From assembly GCA_019359325.1 (NCBI GenBank), contig JAHHHN010000011.1:1-64000 (forward strand): DNA of 64,000 bases, written 5' to 3'. The notes beneath the pieces were generated by a model. It did no database searches. It had not been told where the DNA came from and saw only the letters and a program-made list of their open reading frames with translations. The position numbers and the translations under genes were made by a program. Of this stretch, positions 24,490-34,229 are shown piece by piece (position 1 is the stretch's first letter; the number at the start of each line of letters is the position of its first letter). This DNA is from Mojavia pulchra JT2-VF2 (lineage in GTDB: Bacteria; Cyanobacteriota; Cyanobacteriia; Cyanobacteriales; Nostocaceae).

Positions 24490-25395
24490 TTAAGGTAAAC
24501 CCCAATATTGAGCGCGTTGCTTTAGCCAACCTTCAGCTATGTAACTAGCGATCGCTTCATTTACCTGTCGTCTTAAATCATCGTACTGCAATCCCTTGGG
24601 CATAGCTACAGACAAGGGTTCTGTTGATAGCTTGATTGGTAGTAGCCGATATTGAGGATATTGTTGCACCCAACCACTCAGGACGCTAGCATCTGCGCCA
24701 AAGGCTACTATGGCATTGCTTTCTATTTGCTGTCGTGCTTCTTCATAGGAATTCACTCCTACTAACTCGGCATTTGGCACATAGTACCGGGCATCAGCAA
24801 TTGTGCTGGAGTTATTCAGTACGGCGATTTTTCGTGTTGCCAAATCGCTCAACTGCCTCACTGAAGTATCTTTTACAACTAAAAAACTGCCATCATAGTA
24901 GTAAGGAACACTGAAGCTCACCAAGCGAGAACGTGATTTAGTGGCTGTTACCCTCGCAATGGCAAAATCAACTTTATGGTTTAAGACTACAGATAAGCGA
25001 TCGCGGTTAGCTACTGGCTGCAACTTGACAGCATCTGGCTTACCTAACAAATCAACTGCCAAACGCTGTGCCAAGTCAATTTCCAAGCCTTGCAAATTAC
25101 CATTGGCATCTCTAAATCCCAAGGGACGCAAGTTGTCTTTGACGGCAATAGTTAAATAGCCTCGCCGCTGAATTTCCGGCATTTGGGCGGCAGATGCAAT
25201 TCGTCCCATCCCCAGGAAGGAAAAGCAGAAAATCAAAAATATGGTAGCGGATAATATCAGATGTAACCGAACAAAGGATAAAGGATAAAGGATAAAGGAT
25301 GAAAAAAGGAATTGTTGCGAAATACGCATTGTGTGCAACGAGGTGTCCTTTTTCCAGCCCCCAGATTCATCTGTGGGATATACTTCAGCCTTCAT
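24490..25395 (-). CDS. Family-3 periplasmic solute-binding protein (amino-acid ABC type)
   Basis: After a hydrophobic export segment (LILSATIFLIFCFSFLGMG, then ASAAQ) the protein has the type-3 solute-binding fold: IQRRGYLTIAVKDNLRPLGFRDANGNLQGLEIDLAQRLAVDLLG, VDFAIARVTATKSRSRLVSFSVPYYYDGSFLVV and AIASYIAEGWLKQRAQYWG. Polar amino acids are the usual ligands. No permease or ATPase gene adjoins it. The annotated N-terminus to 25395 is long and includes residues encoded by a heptamer array (25273-25300), so the true start may be a GTG or TTG closer to the hydrophobic segment. Confidence 0.85.
   Translation of the reverse strand: MKAEVYPTDESGGWKKDTSLHTMRISQQFLFSSFILYPLSFVRLHLILSATIFLIFCFSFLGMGRIASAAQMPEIQRRGYLTIAVKDNLRPLGFRDANGNLQGLEIDLAQRLAVDLLGKPDAVKLQPVANRDRLSVVLNHKVDFAIARVTATKSRSRLVSFSVPYYYDGSFLVVKDTSVRQLSDLATRKIAVLNNSSTIADARYYVPNAELVGVNSYEEARQQIESNAIVAFGADASVLSGWVQQYPQYRLLPIKLSTEPLSVAMPKGLQYDDLRRQVNEAIASYIAEGWLKQRAQYWGLP
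25273..25300. repeat. Four perfect AAAGGAT heptamers in the N-terminal coding region
   Basis: Four back-to-back copies of AAAGGAT sit where the export signal of the solute-binding protein is encoded. On the minus strand they read ILYPLSF-like residues, hydrophobic enough to be tolerated in a signal region. Confidence 0.9.
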
Positions 25396-25456
25396 ACTTC
25401 ATACTTCATCCTGGAGATGAGAATCTGTTACATCCGTTATTCATCCGTTAACACCT

Positions 25457-25813
25457 TTATCCCTTAGCTTGGCTGGCCAGTTCAGCGACTTTGCTAAAGC
25501 TAGCTGGATCGAGGACTGCCAATTGTGCCAACATTTTGCGATTGAGTTGGATATTGGCTTTTTTGAGGTTGCCGATCAGTTGGCTGTAACTCAAACCATG
25601 TTGCCGTGAAGCGGCGTTGATGCGGGTGATCCAGAGGCGACGGAAATCGCGCTTTTTCTTTTTGCGATCGCGGTAGGCACTCCGCAGTGCCTTCATCACT
25701 TGTTGATTAGCGGTTCTAAACAAAGTTGAGTGGGAACCGCGAAAACCTTTAGCTAGTTTGAGAATTTTATTGCGGCGTTTACGAGCTACGTTACCGCGTT
25801 TTACCCGTGTCAT
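25457..25813 (-). CDS. rplT: 50S ribosomal protein L20
   Basis: The 118-residue basic protein begins [20 protein letters not shown] and contains [20 protein letters not shown] and [20 protein letters not shown], all diagnostic of L20, an early 23S rRNA-binding assembly protein. Length is normal. It is 21 nt downstream of rpmI, forming the usual L35-L20 pair. infC, often first in this operon elsewhere, is not present here. Confidence 0.99.
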   Translation of the reverse strand: MTRVKRGNVARKRRNKILKLAKGFRGSHSTLFRTANQQVMKALRSAYRDRKKKKRDFRRLWITRINAASRQHGLSYSQLIGNLKKANIQLNRKMLAQLAVLDPASFSKVAELASQAKG

Positions 25814-25834
25814 AACTTAATATTCCTGAAGGAC

Positions 25835-26032
25835 TTACAAATAGGGAAGCATTAAACGCACATTTTCTTCATCGCGTTCATGTACAAGTGTAGTCTTGGA
25901 CAAGCTGCGCTTTTTGTTAGAAGTTTTGTGTTCTAGAAGGTGGTTCTTGAAAGCTTTGCGGCGCACGATTTTACCTGTGCCGGTAGCACGGAATCGCTTC
26001 GCCGCGGCTTTACGGGTCTTTAGTTTAGGCAT
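25835..26032 (-). CDS. rpmI: 50S ribosomal protein L35
   Basis: From the ATG at 26032 the product is 65 residues: [20 protein letters not shown], then [19 protein letters not shown], a textbook L35. The ten codons upstream (to 26062) are not part of the family and are excluded. It is transcribed with rplT. Confidence 0.98.
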   Translation of the reverse strand: MPKLKTRKAAAKRFRATGTGKIVRRKAFKNHLLEHKTSNKKRSLSKTTLVHERDEENVRLMLPYL

Positions 26033-26196
26033 GGTCTGGCTTTGATCGACACAATCCATCATTATATACTAAGCGAATCGGATTGCACGAACTCCAAAGA
26101 GCGCAAAGTAACAACACCATAAGGGCAACTAATAAGTATCTCTCTATAGTGCCTGATAGTGCCTGGAAATTTGGCTAAATCAAAGCCAGTCACAAT

Positions 26197-26907
26197 TTAG
26201 CTTTTAGTGGTTGCACTTACTTTCGGATCTAAAACGATTTGAGAGCCAGATTTATTGACATGATAAGTCCAAGATTGCTCCTTCACCTGAACAATTACTT
26301 CCCAGCCTTCAACGGGTTGATAAATCTCCGCACAGACTTCGCCAAAATTGAAATGGCACTCATTGCCAAAGGTTTTGAATGTAGCTTGAGTGATTTTTAA
26401 ATCAGCGGTTTTGACTCCAGAACGCTGGGATGCATCACCTAAAACTTTATCTGCGATCGCCTTTGGCAATTTATTATCTACCGATGCATTAATTTTCGGA
26501 TCTAAAACAATTTGGGAGCCAGATTTATTGGCATGATAAGTCCAAGTTTCCTTCTGAACATTGACAACAACTTCCCAACCTTGAATAGGGTTATATTCCC
26601 TAGTACAAACTTCCCCAAACTGAAAAATGCAGGGATTTCCAAAAGTCTTAGGTGAAAACTGAGTAATTTCTAAATTACGAATTGCCACACCAGAACGTTT
26701 TGAAGCATCACGCAATATGGCTCTAGCAACAGATTTCGGAAGTCTATTAGGCCGATTTTGGGCGCTTTGGGATAATTGTGTCGATTCTGCACGAGGAACA
26801 GCAACAGCAGTATTTTTACCAGTAATGCCAATGCCATAAGATAAAATACTTGTTAAGGCAAGCATTAATAAAACGCCTTGAGGAGATAGTTCCCGAATAG
26901 ATTTCAT
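26197..26907 (-). CDS. Exported protein with two tandem ~80-residue repeats, unknown function
   Basis: The 236-residue protein has a signal-like hydrophobic N-terminus (GVLLMLALTSILSYGIGITG). It then has two copies of one module: LPKSVARAILRDASKRSGV...TFGNPCIFQFGEVC...GWEVVV...WTYHANKSG and LPKAIADKVLGDASQRSGV...TFGNECHFNFGEVC...GWEVIV...WTYHVNKSG. Each copy has two Cys around a FxFGEVC motif, suggesting one disulfide per module. It is probably periplasmic. I do not recognise a characterised family; it recalls small inhibitor-like or PepSY-like folds, but that is not supported enough to assign. Confidence 0.7.
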   Translation of the reverse strand: MKSIRELSPQGVLLMLALTSILSYGIGITGKNTAVAVPRAESTQLSQSAQNRPNRLPKSVARAILRDASKRSGVAIRNLEITQFSPKTFGNPCIFQFGEVCTREYNPIQGWEVVVNVQKETWTYHANKSGSQIVLDPKINASVDNKLPKAIADKVLGDASQRSGVKTADLKITQATFKTFGNECHFNFGEVCAEIYQPVEGWEVIVQVKEQSWTYHVNKSGSQIVLDPKVSATTKS

Positions 26908-27193
26908 GTTCTTTTACCTTGAAAATTGACCAAGTAATATAGCTAGTAAGATGTTTATCCTTACACTGGATATTTAATTTGACGTTGCACTTTCAATCGA
27001 GTTTCCAAAAAATTGATTTTCTTTGAGTTTGACAAATCTAATTGGATGCTCGTATGGCAATCACAAAGGGAAAAGTAATATCTGACAACAAGCCGTCTAC
27101 ATCAATTTACAGAAAAATTTTACTCTGCATTAAGATAGGGTCTTATATGACCTATAAATCTTATAAACTTGATCGCATTTAAGAAAATTCATC

Positions 27194-29767
27194 GTGATTA
27201 TCCCAGCAAGCAGTAGAGCATTGGTAGCAGACCATACCAGTAATTTAGGTTTGAGCAGCCTAGCAGAACTATGGGGTAGAAACTTGCTTGCAGAAGTAGA
27301 TCTCCTGCGGGGTATGGCAAGCCTAAAGCTGGCAAAAGATAACAAAGGGTCAATGGGTCAGTTTTTAACATCTGCTCCAGTGGCAAAATTGATGGCAGGA
27401 ATGTTTGAACGGCTAGATTTGCCTGAAATATTTCTGCTTGATGCTGGAGCCGGAATAGGTTCACTATTGGCCGCTTTTGTAGCACAGGTATGCCAACATC
27501 AAAAACGCACGTCACATTTACATATTGTGGCGTATGAAATTGACCCTATCCTTAGCGGATATTTATACCAAACTTTAAAACTATGTGAGAGGGAATGCCA
27601 AAACGCTGGTATTTCTTTTAATTATGAAATCCGAGAAACTGACTTCATCGAGGATGCAGCTAGGTTTCTTCAGCCTAATTTGTTTGATAAACCAAAAAGC
27701 CAAGGTTTTACCCATGCCATACTCAATCCACCTTACTTAAAAATCAACGCTAATTCTAAAGTTCGTGGTTTGCTGCGTTCTATAGGTTTGGAAACTAGCA
27801 ATCTGTATCCCGGCTTTATGGCTGCTACAGCACAACTGCTGAAACCAGGAGGGGAGTTTGTAGCGATTACCCCACGCAGTTTCTGTAATGGCCCTTATTT
27901 TCGTGACTTCCGAAAGATGTTTTTGGAGATGATGGCTTTGCAGCAATTATATCTTTTTGAGTCGCGGCAAGAGGCATTTCGAGACGATGATGTTCTACAG
28001 GAAACAGTAATTATCCACGCTAAGAAACAAACCCAAAAGCCTGATACTGTACTAATCAGCAGCAGTTCTGGTGTGAATGATGAATTTATCTTGTCTAACT
28101 CTGTATTGTATACAGACTTAATTCATCCTCATGATTCAGAGCAATTCATCCATATTCTTCCAGATAATTTCAGCCAGCAAATTGTCCAGCAAATGGCTCT
28201 ATTATCATGCACTTTAAAACGTCTGGGGCTGACAGTTTCAACTGGGCGAGTGGTCGATTTCCGTGCAAGAAAGTACCTAAGAGAAAATTCAGAAAACAAC
28301 ACAGTTCCTTTAATTTACCCAGCGAATTTTTCTAACGGATATGTGGAATATCCAACAATAACAAAAAAGCCTCAAGCTTTAGTCCATGTAAAAGAAACGG
28401 CAACTCTTGTTATACCAAATGAACATTACGTTTTATGTAAACGATTCTCATCTAAAGAAGAGAAAAGGCGGATTGTTGCTGTTGTTTACAATGCTAACCA
28501 TTTTGATTGTGCTTATGTTGGCTTTGAAAATCACTTAAATTACTTTCACAAAGATGGGCGTGGACTTGAACTGGCTTTGGCTCGCGGTCTTGCAGTTTAT
28601 TTGAATTCCACCTTGGTTGATTCATTTTTTCGGTTATTTAATGGACATACTCAGGTAAATGCGACCGATTTGCGGAACTTGAAATACCCTAACTTGGAAC
28701 AGTTAATCTCATTAGGGGAACACATAAAAGAGCAGTTTCCTTCGCAACGGGAAATTGACAAACTTGTAGAAGAACTACTGAGTATGACAAATCCACCTGA
28801 CAAAAACCCAATTGCTGTTAAGCTCAGAATTGATGAAGCACTGCAAATATTGGCTCAGTTGGGCTTTCCACGGGCACAGCTTAACGAACGATCAGCCTTA
28901 ACTCTTCTTGCTTTGCTTGATTTAAAGCCGACCGATCCTTGGCAATCAGCGGCTTCTCCTTTGATGGGAATCACACCGATGATGGATTTTATGGCTCAAC
29001 ACTATGGAAAAACTTATAAGCCTAACACACGGGAAACGGTTCGTCGCCAAACAGTACATCAATTTCTAGATGCTGCCTTGATTGTTGCTAATTCAGATAA
29101 GCCAAGCCGCCCCATCAACAGCCCAAAAACAGTTTATCAGATTGAGGAAAGTGCGCTTGAACTATTACGAACCTACGCTTCTGATGAATGGGAAAAAAGT
29201 ATCCGCACCTATCTTGCTTCTGTTGAAACCCTCAAGAAGCGTTATGCTCAAGAGCGTAAAATTTCGCGTATTCCTGTTGTGATTGAGGGGGAAGTAAAAA
29301 CTCTTTCGCCAGGGGGACAGAATATCCTGGTCGAGCAAATTATCAATGAGTTTGCACCCCGCTTTACGCCTGGTGGAAGGTTGCTTTATGTAGGCGATAC
29401 CGATGAGAAGTTTGCCCATTTCAACGAGATGGCATTGGCAGAATTAGGCGTTACTGTAGATGCTCACGGTAAAATGCCTGATGTGATCATTCATTTTACA
29501 CAGAATAATTGGTTAATATTAATTGAAGCTGTAACATCGCATGGGCCGATTGATCCTAAACGAAAACAAGAACTTGAGAGCCTTTTTAAAGGTTCAAAAA
29601 TACCTCTTGTGATGGTGACCACATTTCTTAGCCGTAAAGCTATGGTGGAATATCTGACAGAAATTGCCTGGGAAACTGATGTTTGGGCTGCTGAAGATGC
29701 TTCACATCTGATTCATTTTAACGGTCAGCATCTTTTGCAGTCATATCAAGCTGATTCTGCCGATTAA
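27194..29767 (+). CDS. Fused type II restriction-modification protein: M.PstI-like methylase + BsuBI/PstI-like endonuclease
   Basis: Residues 1-530 are an N6-adenine methyltransferase: FLLDAGAGIGSLLAAF (SAM motif I, about 80-95), AYEIDP, and HAILNPPYLKIN (catalytic NPPY, 178-181). Residues about 540-857 match BsuBI/PstI endonucleases: LLALLDLKPTDPWQSA, YKPNTRETVRRQTVHQF, LLYVGDTDEKF, MPDVIIHF (about 759) and LILIEAVTSHGPIDPKRK (E at about 777), consistent with a PD-(D/E)XK-type centre. In PstI and BsuBI systems the two activities are separate genes; here they are one chain of 857 residues. CTGCAG is the likely target by homology. The first codon is GTG. No separate specificity or controller gene is adjacent. 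Confidence 0.88.
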   Translation: MIIPASSRALVADHTSNLGLSSLAELWGRNLLAEVDLLRGMASLKLAKDNKGSMGQFLTSAPVAKLMAGMFERLDLPEIFLLDAGAGIGSLLAAFVAQVCQHQKRTSHLHIVAYEIDPILSGYLYQTLKLCERECQNAGISFNYEIRETDFIEDAARFLQPNLFDKPKSQGFTHAILNPPYLKINANSKVRGLLRSIGLETSNLYPGFMAATAQLLKPGGEFVAITPRSFCNGPYFRDFRKMFLEMMALQQLYLFESRQEAFRDDDVLQETVIIHAKKQTQKPDTVLISSSSGVNDEFILSNSVLYTDLIHPHDSEQFIHILPDNFSQQIVQQMALLSCTLKRLGLTVSTGRVVDFRARKYLRENSENNTVPLIYPANFSNGYVEYPTITKKPQALVHVKETATLVIPNEHYVLCKRFSSKEEKRRIVAVVYNANHFDCAYVGFENHLNYFHKDGRGLELALARGLAVYLNSTLVDSFFRLFNGHTQVNATDLRNLKYPNLEQLISLGEHIKEQFPSQREIDKLVEELLSMTNPPDKNPIAVKLRIDEALQILAQLGFPRAQLNERSALTLLALLDLKPTDPWQSAASPLMGITPMMDFMAQHYGKTYKPNTRETVRRQTVHQFLDAALIVANSDKPSRPINSPKTVYQIEESALELLRTYASDEWEKSIRTYLASVETLKKRYAQERKISRIPVVIEGEVKTLSPGGQNILVEQIINEFAPRFTPGGRLLYVGDTDEKFAHFNEMALAELGVTVDAHGKMPDVIIHFTQNNWLILIEAVTSHGPIDPKRKQELESLFKGSKIPLVMVTTFLSRKAMVEYLTEIAWETDVWAAEDASHLIHFNGQHLLQSYQADSAD

Positions 29768-29896
29768 ATGATGGCTAATAAACCTATCTTGAAAATAGTA
29801 TCAAGCAGAGGTTTGACGCCCTATTCCTTGGAGCAATCTCGCAAAAAACTTACTCAAAAATTAATTTGCCTCAGCTATCAAAGAATTAGAAATTAT

Positions 29897-32374
29897 TTAT
29901 TTGACCATCGTTGCTAAAGAAATCACACTTTCAGGAAATTGGCGCTTTAATGCTGGAAAAACTGGGCAAGGCGCTTGTTCTTGTAAATTCTCTGGTTTAC
30001 TCCATGTGAAAGGGGCTTTTTGCGCCGCCGACATCCACAGCAAGCGTTTGGCTCGTGTCATGGCAACGTAGAGTAAGCGGTACTCTTCAGCGGTTTTTAG
30101 GTGTTTTGCTTGTTCCCAAGCTTGTGTCACCTCCGGTATGCTACTTTCACCGTGGAGAGCAGCACGTACTTGGGCGCGTGCAACTTCTGATAAGGTAAAG
30201 TCGCCTAAAAACTGGCTTTGGGGTGGAACCCAAAATCGACCAGGAATTAAGTTTTCATGCAAAAAGGGAATAAAAACATAGTCCCAATCCAGCCCTTTGG
30301 CTTTGTGCATGGTAATAATAGTGAGTTGACCAGTACGGGTGTAACGCGCTTCTAAATCTTCTGTTTCTACAGCTTCAAATCGTTCGGAACTGACGATTTC
30401 ACTTAAAGCTGACAACATCGCCCCCATTGAACTATTGCCAGCTATTTGCTGGTTTACTCGTTCTGTTAATTTATCAGATGTTGCTAGTTCTGCTTGGTCG
30501 TAATTCAAGGACAAAGCAAGAAAGGGAATTAGCTGATAAATCGGCAGTTCTAAGCGAGCGCGGAGTAAACTGCGACACAAGTGTGAGGCTTTTTGTACTG
30601 TTTCTGATTGAGGTGGTGCTAGGGGGCCGGGATACAAAAACTCTTCTGGTAGACTAGCAAGGGCGTTGAGGTCTTGGGTAGGAATTAACTGGCGCTCTAC
30701 TAATACTTCAAGAGCGGCTTTGAGATAATCAGGAGAATGGGGGCGATCGCAAAATTGTAATAATGCCAAAATTTCTTGGGGAACATGAGAACGGCGATCG
30801 CGTTCCCCTACGTCATAAAGTGTAATTTTATGCTCTTTACATACGCTAGCCAATTCCTCTGCCAACCATCGTCCTTGGCGGTTTTCCCGTACTAAAATAG
30901 CTGCACTAATTTTCATTGGCTCTTGGGCAAATAACTCAATCACCCTCTGGGATAGTAATTCAACGGTGTGATGAATATCACGGGGAGTGTACAGTTCTAG
31001 TCCCCGTCCTGCTGGTGCTGGGTTGGCATCTTGTTGAGGGTCTCCAGTATTAACAGCATGAATTTTCTGAGGACGGAAGGGCAGTGAAGATATAGGAAGA
31101 TGGGACGATTTTTGACTCTTGACTCCGTAAAAACTATTTATCCATTCGAGTGCAAAGTTAGCCGCTTCGATGATCACTCTGGTACTGCGACCGGCTTGAT
31201 CCATTGTTGCCAATCGTTCGAGGCGATCGCACTCTTCGCAAAATTGCCGAAAGTAAATCGGATCGGCTGGGGTAAAGGTGGAGTTAATCGCTTGGTTGGG
31301 GTCACCGACTCGTACCAAGTTAATTGGGGACTGGGGATTGGGGATTGGGGAGTGCTGAGTTCCTAGTAACGATTTATCCCCTTGTCCCCTTGTCCCCTTG
31401 TCTCCTTGTCTCCCCTGCTCCCCTGCTTCAGAACCGCTAGCCAAAATTTCTAACAACCTCGTCTGTAGGGGGCTAGAATCTTGGGCTTCGTCTTCAAAGA
31501 CGGCGAAAACTTGGTTTTGCTCAATGCGACGAGCGCTTTCGTTATCGAGTACGCGCAGCGCGGCTAAAATCATATCGTCGTAATCAATAAAGTCACGCGA
31601 TCGCATTAAGTTTTGATATTGCTCATACAAGCCGGCGGCTACGCTTAAAATTCCGTATGCGTCTGTGGTTTGTTTACTCCATTCTCGTAAATCTTCTGGG
31701 GATAAACCAGAACTTTTGGCTTCATGAATCACCGTAGTTGCCAAGTCTGGCAATACTTCTGTCCGTAGCACCGATTGGCGGCGTAATCTTTCGGTTTCTT
31801 CACCGTCAAATTGACTACCTTCAAGTAAGCGGAGATAATGTCCTGGGTTGCTAGCAATCCACTGTTCTACGGCTGTCCGAATGAAGCGATGACTTTGAGT
31901 TGGGGTAATTAATGTAACATTTTCTAGCTGCAACTCGGCTAAATCAGGATGCCGACTGGCAATGTTCAATGCTAGACCATGCAAGGTATAAACAGCAAAG
32001 CCAGTCTGAGGTAGAGATAAATTCTTTAAATATTCCCGGATTTTTAATTTAATATTGGCAGCCGCAGAGCGAGTAAAGGTGACAACTACCAATTGGCGAC
32101 GGGAGGACGATCGCGACTTGGCAGCACGCTCATACTGACGAGCGATCGCAATAGCCGCCGCCGCCGCCATACCTGTGGATTTGCCAGCACCAGGGACGGC
32201 AGACACAGCCAATGGCCCAGAGTACCAGTCAGCCATTTGCTGTTGTCCAGGACGCAGGCTATTACGAATGCGTGTTATTGCCTCTTCCCGTAAGTTAGAA
32301 ACAGGTGATTTCGCAGATGATTCAGAGTAAAGAGATTCTTGCGTCACTGTATCGATAAAACTAGCGTCTGACAT
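29897..32374 (-). CDS. UvrD/Rep-family ATP-dependent DNA helicase
   Basis: From ATG 32374 the protein is about 825 residues. It has SAVPGAGKSTGM (Walker A, about 59-70), VVTFTRSAAANIKLKIREYL (motif Ia), VFEDEAQDSSPLQTRLLE (DExx), LVRVGDPNQAINSTF (motif III), TIITMHKAKGLDWDYVF (motif V) and LLYVAMTRAKRLLW (motif VI), all in superfamily 1A order. It would unwind DNA in repair or recombination. About 40 residues at 312-352, just before motif III, are repeat-encoded low complexity. It is not linked to a RecB-type nuclease. Confidence 0.92.
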   Translation of the reverse strand: MSDASFIDTVTQESLYSESSAKSPVSNLREEAITRIRNSLRPGQQQMADWYSGPLAVSAVPGAGKSTGMAAAAAIAIARQYERAAKSRSSSRRQLVVVTFTRSAAANIKLKIREYLKNLSLPQTGFAVYTLHGLALNIASRHPDLAELQLENVTLITPTQSHRFIRTAVEQWIASNPGHYLRLLEGSQFDGEETERLRRQSVLRTEVLPDLATTVIHEAKSSGLSPEDLREWSKQTTDAYGILSVAAGLYEQYQNLMRSRDFIDYDDMILAALRVLDNESARRIEQNQVFAVFEDEAQDSSPLQTRLLEILASGSEAGEQGRQGDKGTRGQGDKSLLGTQHSPIPNPQSPINLVRVGDPNQAINSTFTPADPIYFRQFCEECDRLERLATMDQAGRSTRVIIEAANFALEWINSFYGVKSQKSSHLPISSLPFRPQKIHAVNTGDPQQDANPAPAGRGLELYTPRDIHHTVELLSQRVIELFAQEPMKISAAILVRENRQGRWLAEELASVCKEHKITLYDVGERDRRSHVPQEILALLQFCDRPHSPDYLKAALEVLVERQLIPTQDLNALASLPEEFLYPGPLAPPQSETVQKASHLCRSLLRARLELPIYQLIPFLALSLNYDQAELATSDKLTERVNQQIAGNSSMGAMLSALSEIVSSERFEAVETEDLEARYTRTGQLTIITMHKAKGLDWDYVFIPFLHENLIPGRFWVPPQSQFLGDFTLSEVARAQVRAALHGESSIPEVTQAWEQAKHLKTAEEYRLLYVAMTRAKRLLWMSAAQKAPFTWSKPENLQEQAPCPVFPALKRQFPESVISLATMVK
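31320..31440. repeat. Simple repeats inserted in frame in the helicase gene
   Basis: GGGGACTGGGGATTGGGG at about 31326 and CCCTTGT/CTCCTTGT units at about 31375-31425 encode GEQGRQGDKGTRGQG and a Pro/Ser-rich stretch. The same peptide appears in the CyRepA1-like protein. Confidence 0.85.
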
Positions 32375-32504
32375 TATAGAATTTAAATTTGAGATTTTGA
32401 ATCTAATTCCCAAACCGCAGATATAAAAAATTATCTGTGTTTATCAGTGTGTATCTGTGATTAAAAATTTTCCATCCAAATCAACAAACTTATATTTCTA
32501 TGAT

Positions 32505-32580
32505 GACAGGGGAATAGGGACTGGAGACTGGGCAATTTATCTAATACCCAATACCCAATACCCAATCCCCATTCCCCAAC
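32505..32580. repeat. Short tandem repeats (GGGACTG, ATACCCA)
   Basis: AGGGACTGGAGACTGGG is followed by three ATACCCA heptamers and CCCCATT units, filling the gap before raf1. Confidence 0.8.
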
Positions 32581-32582
32581 CA

Positions 32583-33668
32583 CTATTCGTCAATCTGCCA
32601 GGAATCTTTGGTTAATTCTTCGTCCAAAATTTTCTTAGGACGCAAGATGATAATAATCCGTCCCAACAGGGGAATTTCTGGCTCAGTTTCAAACCACTGG
32701 ATATCTAGTTCACCGGAGTTATCAACTATAAAGTAGCTGGAAGCATCCCATTGGCGTTGGGCGCGATCTACAACTAGCAACACTTGTCCTGGCTGACTTT
32801 GTTGTTGGTTGGGAAGGCGATCGCTCTCGGACAAAATTACTACTGGGTCTTCGGCACTTAAAAGCACTTGCCAACCAGGTAATGGAACCCAAGCTTGCTC
32901 GCCAGTAAACTTGACTATGCGAAAAGGGACAATTTCTGTGACTAAAGGCACAGCTTTTAAGTCATTTGCTGTCAGTGGTAATTCACCAGCTACGGGCACA
33001 ATCCGGGGTAATTCCTCTTCAGACTCCAGGCGGTAAAAGGGCAGTAGTGGAGCCGGCCGTTTGGGAACAACAGTGAAATCTGTGAGTAACTGTTCGATTT
33101 GTTTTCTGGCAGTTTGGGAGTGAGCGAAGCGTAGACCTTTGGCGATTAGACGCGATCGCTCTTGCAAATCTGTAATTTGGCGTGCCAGTTTCCATGTGTG
33201 ATAGGCAACAGCATCTCCCGGATGGGCAGAAAAGCCTTCTGGCAAGGTGCGGAAACGGGAGAACTCTTTAATTGCTTTTGCTACTTCTCTTGCTTCGTCA
33301 ACATCGAGTTTGTGGAGGAAAGTCAGTTCAGCAGCTGCGGCACGTTCTTCTTGGCTGAGTAACCGCAGTTCGTACAAAACATCACTGCCGCGCATAGCGT
33401 AATGCGATCGCGTCGACTCAGATGCCCCACCTTTTTCTAAAGAGTTGTATACTTGGGAGCCAACAACCACCTGATTTTGTTGAATCGGCTCAAATCCAGT
33501 TGCTTCAAAAATATCTTGGGGATTGAAACCAGCCTTTTGCAGATGGGCGATCGCCACTCCCCATTCCACCCAGTTACCTTGTTTTTGCCTTAATTTTCGC
33601 AACAACTCTTGTGCGACATCTAAAGCAGCGTTGTCAGTATTTTGAGGGTTGGGCGGTAAGTCAGTCAT
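32583..33668 (-). CDS. raf1: RuBisCO accumulation factor 1
   Basis: The 361-residue protein has the Raf1 layout: an N-terminal helical domain (LLRKLRQKQGNWVEWGVAIAHLQKAGFNPQDIFEATGF), a helical middle ending LIAKGLRFAHSQTARKQIEQLL, and a C-terminal beta domain (PLPGWQVLLSAEDPVVIL, WDASSYFIVDNSGELDIQWFE). Raf1 is a dimeric chaperone that bridges RbcL subunits during Rubisco assembly in cyanobacteria and plants. Length is typical. It is not next to rbcLXS. Confidence 0.95.
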   Translation of the reverse strand: MTDLPPNPQNTDNAALDVAQELLRKLRQKQGNWVEWGVAIAHLQKAGFNPQDIFEATGFEPIQQNQVVVGSQVYNSLEKGGASESTRSHYAMRGSDVLYELRLLSQEERAAAAELTFLHKLDVDEAREVAKAIKEFSRFRTLPEGFSAHPGDAVAYHTWKLARQITDLQERSRLIAKGLRFAHSQTARKQIEQLLTDFTVVPKRPAPLLPFYRLESEEELPRIVPVAGELPLTANDLKAVPLVTEIVPFRIVKFTGEQAWVPLPGWQVLLSAEDPVVILSESDRLPNQQQSQPGQVLLVVDRAQRQWDASSYFIVDNSGELDIQWFETEPEIPLLGRIIIILRPKKILDEELTKDSWQIDE

Positions 33669-34229
33669 AAGCTATTTAAAATTTAAAATGAGGGAACGCA
33701 ATCGTAGCAAGCTTCTTGGCTATTGACTGGATGTAAATAAAAATCAGGATGGCTTAATGTAGAGCCGAGGCTTTAAGTTTAGAGGGTAATTGATACATCA
33801 TCACCAAATCTTATTTTAATCCCTAACAGTGAACTAACTCTACACTTAAACACTCTAGCGTCATAGAGAATAATGAGTTATTAATAATACAGATATATGC
33901 ATGAGGGCAAATCAAGAGCAAAGTCTAAAAAGCAGCTAAAGGCGTTTTGTCTCTAAGTAAAGTAATTTCACTTAGTTTATGGAGTTTTAATAAGTGAGTC
34001 CCAATTAGCATCTGTTAACTTTGTTGGTGATTTGTGATGGCGATTTTTGCCGACTTAACTATAACCAAGAAACTTCATCATCAAGAAAAAGTTGCTTGTG
34101 GCATCGACTAGGGGCGGGTTTAACTTGACTTAATCTACATCTGTAAATTCTCCCAAGGCTTGTAGCCTATTCTCAACTAGGCTTGGTATGGAATATAACA
34201 AAATGGTCAATATTTAAAACAATTATCTT
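33669..34229. other. Intergenic, nothing recognised
   Basis: A 561-bp gap lies between divergent raf1 and the REC-GAF gene. It is AT-rich, with no repeat array or coding frame that I can support. It must carry both promoters. Confidence 0.5.
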
